From: Neocallimastix lanati (nom. inval.)
Taxonomy: Eukaryota; Neocallimastigomycota; Neocallimastigomycetes; Neocallimastigales; Neocallimastigaceae
DNA length: 64,000 bases
Reading direction: 5' to 3'
Assembly (NCBI GenBank): GCA_016946835.1
Contig: JACVTC010000207.1
Span: forward strand, 127,001-191,000
Below, piece after piece: positions 55,601 to 64,000 of the stretch. Every line of letters begins with the position of its first letter. Position 1 is the stretch's first letter. A program made the translations under genes and the position numbers. The notes under the pieces are model-generated. The model was not told the origin of the DNA. It worked only from the letters and a program-made list of their open reading frames with translations, and searched no databases.

Positions 55601-56280
55601 CTGTACTTTATATTTAATATTCTACTATTTATTTTATTTTATTTTATTCAATCTGTACTTTATATTTAATATTCTATTATTTATTTTATTTTATTTTATT
55701 TTATTTAATCTGTACTTTATATTTAATATTATATTATTTATTTAATTTTATATTATTTTATTTTATTTTATTTTATTCAATCTGTACTTTATATTTAATA
55801 TTCTATTATTTATTTTATTTTATTTTATTTTATTTTATTCAATTTGTACTTTATATTCATATTATAATATTTATTTTATTTTATTTTATTCAATCTGTAC
55901 TTTATATTTAATATTCTACTATTTATTAAATTTTATATTATTTTATTTTATTTTATTTTATTCAATCTGTACTATATATTTAATATTCTACTATTTATTT
56001 TATTTTATTTTATTTTATTTTATTTTATTTTATTTTATTAAATCTGTATTTTATATTCATATTCTAATAATTATTTTATTTTATTTTATTCAATCTATAC
56101 TTTATATTTAATATTCTAATATTTATTTTATTTTATTTTATTCAATCTGTACTTTATATTTAATATTCTAATATTTATTTTATTTTATTTTATTTTATTT
56201 TATTTTATTTTATTTTATTTTATTCAATCTGTACTTTATATTCATATTCTAATATTTATTCTATTTTATTTTATTTAATC

Positions 56281-59200
56281 TGTACTTTATATTTAATATT
56301 ATATTATTTATTTAATTTTATATTATTTTATTTTATTTTATTTTATTCAATCTGTACTTTATATTTAATATTCTATTATTTATTTTATTTTATTTTATTT
56401 TATTTTATTCAATTTGTACTTTATATTCATATTATAATATTTATTTTATTTTATTTTATTCAATCTGTACTTTATATTTAATATTCTACTATTTATTAAA
56501 TTTTATATTATTTTATTTTATTTTATTTTATTCAATCTGTACTATATATTTAATATTCTACTATTTATTTTATTTTATTTTATTCAATCTGTACTTTATA
56601 TTTAATATTCTAATATTTATTTTATTTTATTTAATTTTATTTTATTCAATCTGTAGTTTATATTCATATTTCTACTATTTATTTTATTTTATTTTATTTT
56701 ATTTTATTTTATTTTATTTTATTTTATTCAATCTGTACTTTATATTCATATTCTAATATTTATTTTATTTTATTCAATCTGTACTTTATATTTAATATTC
56801 TACTATTTATTAAATTTTATATTATTTTATTTTATTTTATTTTATTCAATCTGTAATTTATATTTAATATTCTAATATTTATTTTATTTTATTTTATTTT
56901 ATTTTATTTTATTTTATTTTATTTTATTTTATTTTATTTTATTTTATTTAATATGTACTTTATATTTAATATTCTACTATTTATTAAATTTTATATTATT
57001 TTATTTTATTTTATTTTATTCAATCTGTACTATATATTTAATATTCTACTATTTATTTTATTTTATTTTATTCAATCTGTACTTTATATTTAATATTCTA
57101 ATATTTATTTTATTTTATTTAATTTTATTTTATTCAATCTGTAGTTTATATTCATATTCTAATATTTATTTTATTTTATTCAATCTGTACTTTATATTTA
57201 ATATTCTACTATTTATTAAATTTTATATTATTTTATTTTATTTTATTTTATTCAATCTGTAATTTATATTTAATATTCTAATATTTATTTTATTTTATTT
57301 TATTTTATTTTATTTTATTTTAATTTATTTTATTTTATTTTATTTTATTTTATTTAATATGTACTTTATATTTAATATTCTACTATTTATTAAATTTTAT
57401 ATTATTTTATTTTATTTTATTTTATTCAATCTGTACTATATATTTAATATTCTACTATTTATTTTATTTTATTTTATTCAATCTGTACTTTATATTTAAT
57501 ATTCTAATATTTATTTTATTTTATTTAATTTTATTTTATTCAATCTGTAGTTTATATTCATATTTCTACTATTTATTTTATTTTATTTTATTTTATTTTA
57601 TTTTATTTTATTTTATTTTATTCAATCTGTACTTTATATTCATATTCTAATATTTATTTTATTTTATTTAATCTGTACTTTATATTTAATATTATATTAT
57701 TTATTTAATTTTATATTATTTTATTTTATTTTTTTTTATTCAATCTGTACTTTATATTTAATATTCTAATATTTATTTTATTTTATTTTATTTTATTTTA
57801 TTTTAAATATGTACTTTATATTTAATATTCTACTATTTATTAAATTTTATATTATTTTATTTTATTTTATTTTATTCAATCTGTACTATATATTTAATAT
57901 TCTACTATTTATTTTATTTTATTTTATTCAATCTGTACTTTATATTTAATATTCTATTATTTATTTTATTTTATTTTATTTTATTTAATCTGTACTTTAT
58001 ATTTAATATTATATTATTTATTTAATTTTATATTATTTTATTTTATTTTATTTTATTCAATCTGTACTTTATATTTAATATTCTATTATTTATTTTATTT
58101 TATTTTATTTTATTTTATTCAATTTGTACTTTATATTCATATTATAATATTTATTTTATTTTATTTTATTCAATCTGTACTTTATATTTAATATTCTACT
58201 ATTTATTAAATTTTATATTATTTTATTTTATTTTATTTTATTCAATCTGTACTATATATTTAATATTCTACTATTTATTTTATTTTATTTTATTCAATCT
58301 GTACTTTATATTTAATATTCTAATATTTATTTTATTTTATTTAATTTTATTTTATTCAATCTGTAGTTTATATTCATATTTCTACTATTTATTTTATTTT
58401 ATTTTATTTTATTTTATTTTATTTTATTTTATTTTATTCAATCTGTACTTTATATTCATATTCTAATATTTATTTTATTTTATTCAATCTGTACTTTATA
58501 TTTAATATTCTACTATTTATTAAATTTTATATTATTTTATTTTATTTTATTTTATTCAATCTGTAATTTATATTTAATATTCTAATATTTATTTTATTTT
58601 ATTTTATTTTATTTTATTTTATTTTATTTTATTTTATTTTATTTTATTTTATTTTATTTAATATGTACTTTATATTTAATATTCTACTATTTATTAAATT
58701 TTATATTATTTTATTTTATTTTATTTTATTCAATCTGTACTATATATTTAATATTCTACTATTTATTTTATTTTATTTTATTCAATCTGTACTTTATATT
58801 TAATATTCTAATATTTATTTTATTTTATTTAATTTTATTTTATTCAATCTGTAGTTTATATTCATATTCTAATATTTATTTTATTTTATTCAATCTGTAC
58901 TTTATATTTAATATTCTACTATTTATTAAATTTTATATTATTTTATTTTATTTTATTTTATTCAATCTGTAATTTATATTTAATATTCTAATATTTATTT
59001 TATTTTATTTTATTTTATTTTATTTTATTTTAATTTATTTTATTTTATTTTATTTTATTTTATTTAATATGTACTTTATATTTAATATTCTACTATTTAT
59101 TAAATTTTATATTATTTTATTTTATTTTATTTTATTCAATCTGTACTATATATTTAATATTCTACTATTTATTTTATTTTATTTTATTCAATCTGTACTT

Positions 59201-60003
59201 TATATTTAATATTCTAATATTTATTTTATTTTATTTAATTTTATTTTATTCAATCTGTAGTTTATATTCATATTTCTACTATTTATTTTATTTTATTTTA
59301 TTTTATTTTATTTTATTTTATTTTATTTTATTCAATCTGTACTTTATATTCATATTCTAATATTTATTTTATTTTATTTAATCTGTACTTTATATTTAAT
59401 ATTATATTATTTATTTAATTTTATATTATTTTATTTTATTTTTTTTTATTCAATCTGTACTTTATATTTAATATTCTAATATTTATTTTATTTTATTTTA
59501 TTTTATTTTATTTTAAATATGTACTTTATATTTAATATTCTACTATTTATTAAATTTTATATTATTTTATTTTATTTTATTTTATTCAATCTGTACTATA
59601 TATTTAATATTCTACTATTTATTTTATTTTATTTTATTCAATCTGTACTTTATATTTAATATTCTATTATTTATTTTATTTTATTTTATTTTATTTAATC
59701 TGTACTTTATATTTAATATTATATTATTTATTTAATTTTATATTATTTTATTTTATTTTATTTTATTCAATCTGTACTTTATATTTAATATTCTATTATT
59801 TATTTTATTTTATTTTATTTTATTTTATTCAATTTGTACTTTATATTCATATTATAATATTTATTTTATTTTATTTTATTCAATCTGTACTTTATATTTA
59901 ATATTCTACTATTTATTAAATTTTATATTATTTTATTTTATTTTATTTTATTCAATCTGTACTATATATTTAATATTCTACTATTTATTTTATTTTATTT
60001 TAT
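56281..60003. repeat. 1710-bp higher-order repeat in the satellite
   Basis: Positions separated by 1710 bases match over long stretches: 56641 with 58351, 57731 with 59441 (including a rare TTTTTTTTT variant), 57961 with 59671, and 58201 with 59911. The match breaks near 60004. The exactness implies a very recent duplication, unequal exchange, or an assembly duplication. Confidence 0.85.
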
Positions 60004-63000
60004 TTTATTTTATTTTATTTTATTTTATTTTATTTAATTTTATTTTATTAAATCTGTACTTTATATTCATATTCTAATAATTATTTTATTTTATTTTATT
60101 CAATCTATACTTTATATTTAATATTCTAATATTTATTTTATTTTATTTTATTCAATCTGTACTTTATATTTAATATTCTAATATTTATTTTATTTTATTT
60201 TATTTTATTTTATTTTATTTTATTTTATTTTATTCAATCTGTACTTTATATTCATATTCTAATATTTATTCTATTTTATTTTATTTAATCTGTACTTTAT
60301 ATTTAATATTATATTATTTATTTAATTTTATATTATTTTATTTTATTTTATTTTATTCAATCTGTACTTTATATTTAATATTCTATTATTTATTTTATTT
60401 TATTTTATTTTATTTTATTCAATTTGTACTTTATATTCATATTATAATATTTATTTTATTTTATTTTATTCAATCTGTACTTTATATTTAATATTCTACT
60501 ATTTATTAAATTTTATATTATTTTATTTTATTTTATTTTATTCAATCTGTACTATATATTTAATATTCTACTATTTATTTTATTTTATTTTATTCAATCT
60601 GTACTTTATATTTAATATTCTATTATTTATTTTATTTTATTTTATTTTATTTTATTTTATTCAATTTGTACTTTATATTCATATTATAATATTTATTTTA
60701 TTTTATTTTATTCAATCTGTACTTTATATTTAATATTCTACTATTTATTAAATTTTATATTATTTTATTTTATTTTATTTTATTCAATCTGTACTTTATA
60801 TTTAATATTCTAATATTTATTTTATTTTATTTAATTTTATTTTATTCAATCTGTACTTTATATTCATATTTCTACTATTTATTTTATTTTATTTTATTTT
60901 ATTTTATTTTATTTTATTTTATTTTATTTTATTCAATCTGTACTTTATATTCATATTCTAATATTTATTTTATTTTATTTAATCTTTACTTTATATTTAA
61001 TATTATATTATTTATTTAATTTTATATTATTTTATTTTATTTTATTTTATTCAATCTGTACTTTATATTTAATATTCTAATATTTATTTTATTTTATTTT
61101 ATTTTATTTTATTTTATTTTATTTTAAATATGTACTTTATATTTAATATTCTACTATTTATTAAATTTTATATTATTTTATTTTATTTTATTTTATTCAA
61201 TCTGTACTATATATTTAATATTCTACTATTTATTTTATTTTATTTTATTCAATCTGTAATTTATATTTAATATTCTAATATTTATTTTATTTTATTTTAT
61301 TTTATTTTATTTTATTTTAAATATGTACTTTATATTTAATATTCTACTATTTATTAAATTTTATATTATTTTATTTTATTTTATTTTATTCAATCTGTAA
61401 TTTATATTTAATATTCTAATATTTATTTTATTTTATTCAATCTGTACTTTATATTTAATATTCTACTATTTATTAAATTTTATATTATTTTATTTTATTT
61501 TATTTTATTCAATCTGTAATTTATATTTAATATTCTAATATTTATTTTATTTTATTTTATTTTATTTTATTTTATTTTATTTTATTTTATTTTATTTTAT
61601 TTTATTTTATTTAATATGTACTTTATATTTAATATTCTACTATTTATTAAATTTTATATTATTTTATTTTATTTTATTTTATTCAATCTGTACTATATAT
61701 TTAATATTCTACTATTTATTTTATTTTATTTTATTCAATCTGTACTTTATATTTAATATTCTAATATTTATTTTATTTTATTTAATTTTATTTTATTCAA
61801 TCTGTAGTTTATATTCATATTCTAATATTTATTTTATTTTATTCAATCTGTACTTTATATTTAATATTCTACTATTTATTAAATTTTATATTATTTTATT
61901 TTATTTTATTTTATTCAATCTGTACTATATATTTAATATTCTACTATTTATTTTATTTTATTTTATTCAATCTGTACTTTATATTTAATATTCTAATATT
62001 TATTTTATTTTATTTAATTTTATTTTATTCAATCTGTAGTTTATATTCATATTTCTACTATTTATTTTATTTTATTTTATTTTATTTTATTTTATTTTAT
62101 TTTATTTTATTCAATCTGTACTTTATATTCATATTCTAATATTTATTTTATTTTATTTAATCTGTACTTTATATTTAATATTATATTATTTATTTAATTT
62201 TATATTATTTTATTTTATTTTTTTTTATTCAATCTGTACTTTATATTTAATATTTTAATATTTATTTTATTTTATTTTATTTTATTTTATTTTATTTTAT
62301 TTTATTTTAAATATGTACTTTATATTTAATATTCTACTATTTATTAAATTTTATATTATTTTATTTTATTTTATTTTATTCAATCTGTACTATATATTTA
62401 ATATTCTACTATTTATTTTATTTTATTTTATTCAATCTGTACTTTATATTTAATATTCTATTATTTATTTTATTTTATTTTATTTTATTTAATCTGTACT
62501 TTATATTTAATATTATATTATTTATTTAATTTTATATTATTTTATTTTATTTTATTTTATTCAATCTGTACTTTATATTTAATATTCTATTATTTATTTT
62601 ATTTTATTTTATTTTATTTTATTTTATTCAATTTGTACTTTATATTCATATTATAATATTTATTTTATTTTATTTTATTCAATCTGTACTTTATATTTAA
62701 TATTCTACTATTTATTAAATTTTATATTATTTTATTTTATTTTATTTTATTCAATCTGTACTATATATTTAATATTCTACTATTTATTTTATTTTATTTT
62801 ATTTTATTTTATTTTATTTTATTTTATTTTATTTAATTTTATTTTATTAAATCTGTACTTTATATTCATATTCTAATAATTATTTTATTTTATTTTATTC
62901 AATCTATACTTTATATTTAATATTCTAATATTTATTTTATTTTATTTTATTCAATCTGTACTTTATATTTAATATTCTAATATTTATTTTATTTTATTTT

Positions 63001-63396
63001 ATTTTATTTTATTTTATTTTATTTTATTTTATTCAATCTGTACTTTATATTCATATTCTAATATTTATTCTATTTTATTTTATTTAATCTGTACTTTATA
63101 TTTAATATTATATTATTTATTTAATTTTATATTATTTTATTTTATTTTATTTTATTCAATCTGTACTTTATATTTAATATTCTATTATTTATTTTATTTT
63201 ATTTTATTTTATTTTATTCAATTTGTACTTTATATTCATATTATAATATTTATTTTATTTTATTTTATTCAATCTGTACTTTATATTTAATATTCTACTA
63301 TTTATTAAATTTTATATTATTTTATTTTATTTTATTTTATTCAATCTGTACTATATATTTAATATTCTACTATTTATTTTATTTTATTTTATTCAA

Positions 63397-64000
63397 TCTA
63401 GTACTTTATATTTAATATTCTATTATTTATTTTATTTTATTTTATTTTAGTTTTATTTATTCAATTGTACTTTATATTCATATTATAATATTTATTTTAT
63501 TTTATTTTATTCAATCTGTACTTTATATTTAATATTCTACTATTTATTAAATTGTATATTATTTTATTTTATTTTTATTTTATTCAATCTGTACTTTATA
63601 TTTAATATTCTAATATTATTTTATTTTATTTTAATTTATTTTATTCAATCTGTACTTTTATATTCATATTTCTACTATTTATTTTATTTTATTTTATTTT
63701 ATTTTATTTTATTTTATTTTATTTTATTTTATTCAATCTGTACTTTATATTCATATTCTAATATTTATTTTATTTTATTTAAATCTTTAACTTTATATTT
63801 AATATTATATTACTTTATTTAATTTATATTATTGTTATTTATTTTATTTATTCATCTGTACTTTATATTTAATATTTCTAAATATTTCATTTTTATTTTA
63901 TTTTATTTTATTTTATTTTATTTTATTTTAAATATGTACTTTATATTGAATATTTCTACTATTTATTAAATTTTATAGTATATTTATTTTATTTTATTTT
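63397..64000. other. Degraded-quality end of the satellite
   Basis: From about 63397 the otherwise exact satellite units show many single-base insertions and losses, for example CAATCTAGTACTTT, TTCAATTGTACTTT, AAATCTTTAACTTT and TATTTCTAAATATTTC. The density is far higher than in the preceding 10 kb. This fits an unpolished long-read contig end. Confidence 0.7.

Larger units (their letters stand above)
52621..64000. repeat. Satellite array of TTTTA units and ~50-100-bp spacers
   Basis: An uninterrupted array of more than 11 kb that runs off the window. Runs of the pentamer ATTTT alternate with a conserved block CAATCTGTACTTTATATTTA followed by ATATTCTAATATTTA or CTACTATTTATT. Variants carry AATATGTACTTT, TTATATTCATATT or CTACTATTTATTAAATTTTA. 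Block types recur in set orders, giving higher-order repeats; one spans 1710 bp (compare 56281-58290 with 57991-60000). No coding content is present; open frames are shadows. Confidence 0.95.

Noticed and set aside
52621-64000. CRISPR-like regular spacing of repeats
   Set aside because: The spacers are themselves repeats of a few types, the setting is eukaryotic, and no cas gene is present.
1-64000. Dictyostelium or mitochondrial origin
   Set aside because: High A+T and Asn-rich proteins would fit Dictyostelium, but Copia elements, FLYWCH-MULEs and PDDEXK/AAA-like proteins fit gut fungi better. Nuclear introns and transposons exclude a mitochondrial origin. No decisive marker is present, so this stays an inference.

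Overview
The window looks like nuclear DNA of an anaerobic gut fungus (Neocallimastigomycota). The grounds are the extreme A+T content, homopolymer-rich spacers, asparagine-rich proteins, GT-AG introns, ankyrin proteins, and PD-(D/E)XK nuclease families otherwise common in rumen bacteria, set among Copia, Ty3-like, LINE and Mutator-like (MULE) elements. The assignment is an inference from content; no marker gene is present. No rRNA, intact tRNA or CRISPR was seen.

1-6.9 kb: a tandem array of near-palindromic 52-bp units, an ankyrin gene with a ribbon-helix-helix-like tail, a decayed second copy of that gene, and a small two-exon gene. 6.9-12.7 kb: a young, nearly whole Copia retrotransposon (5-bp target duplication, LTRs almost identical), followed by an older gag relic. 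14.0-16.5 kb: an ankyrin ORF and a trypsin-like protease ORF that join in frame through two introns, giving one predicted ankyrin-protease protein.

17.6-22.2 kb: a truncated PD-(D/E)XK transposase-family gene whose flank was split by a complete 4.0-kb MULE (MULE1). The unoccupied form of that insertion site survives at about 37.9 kb beside the full-length paralogue. 22.5-27 kb: LTR-element remains, a decayed higher-GC patch and a gag relic with leader repeats. 27.1-33.4 kb: a second, broken but young Copia element. 33.8-36.1 kb: a tRNA-like island, a truncated Copia fragment and the tail of an SGNH-type hydrolase gene. 36.4-37.7 kb: the full-length PD-(D/E)XK gene.

38-47 kb: a dispersed repeat (called R here) in three copies. 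One copy was split by MULE2 and again by a 1.1-kb non-autonomous MULE, each with 9-bp target duplications. An Asn-rich repeat protein gene lies between copies A and B. 48.6-51.0 kb: MULE3, truncated and abutting a truncated AAA-like/PDDEXK_9 gene. 51.5-52.6 kb: a LINE fragment. 52.6-64 kb: an uninterrupted satellite of TTTTA-type repeats with higher-order structure, whose last ~600 bases look poorly polished.

The window is mainly a record of nested transposition; few host genes look functional. The most notable points are the predicted ankyrin-trypsin fusion, the MULE family with GGGAG termini and CATTTCG-type inverted repeats, the shared tRNA-Lys-half priming site of both Copia elements, and short stem-loop arrays in three LTR-element leaders.
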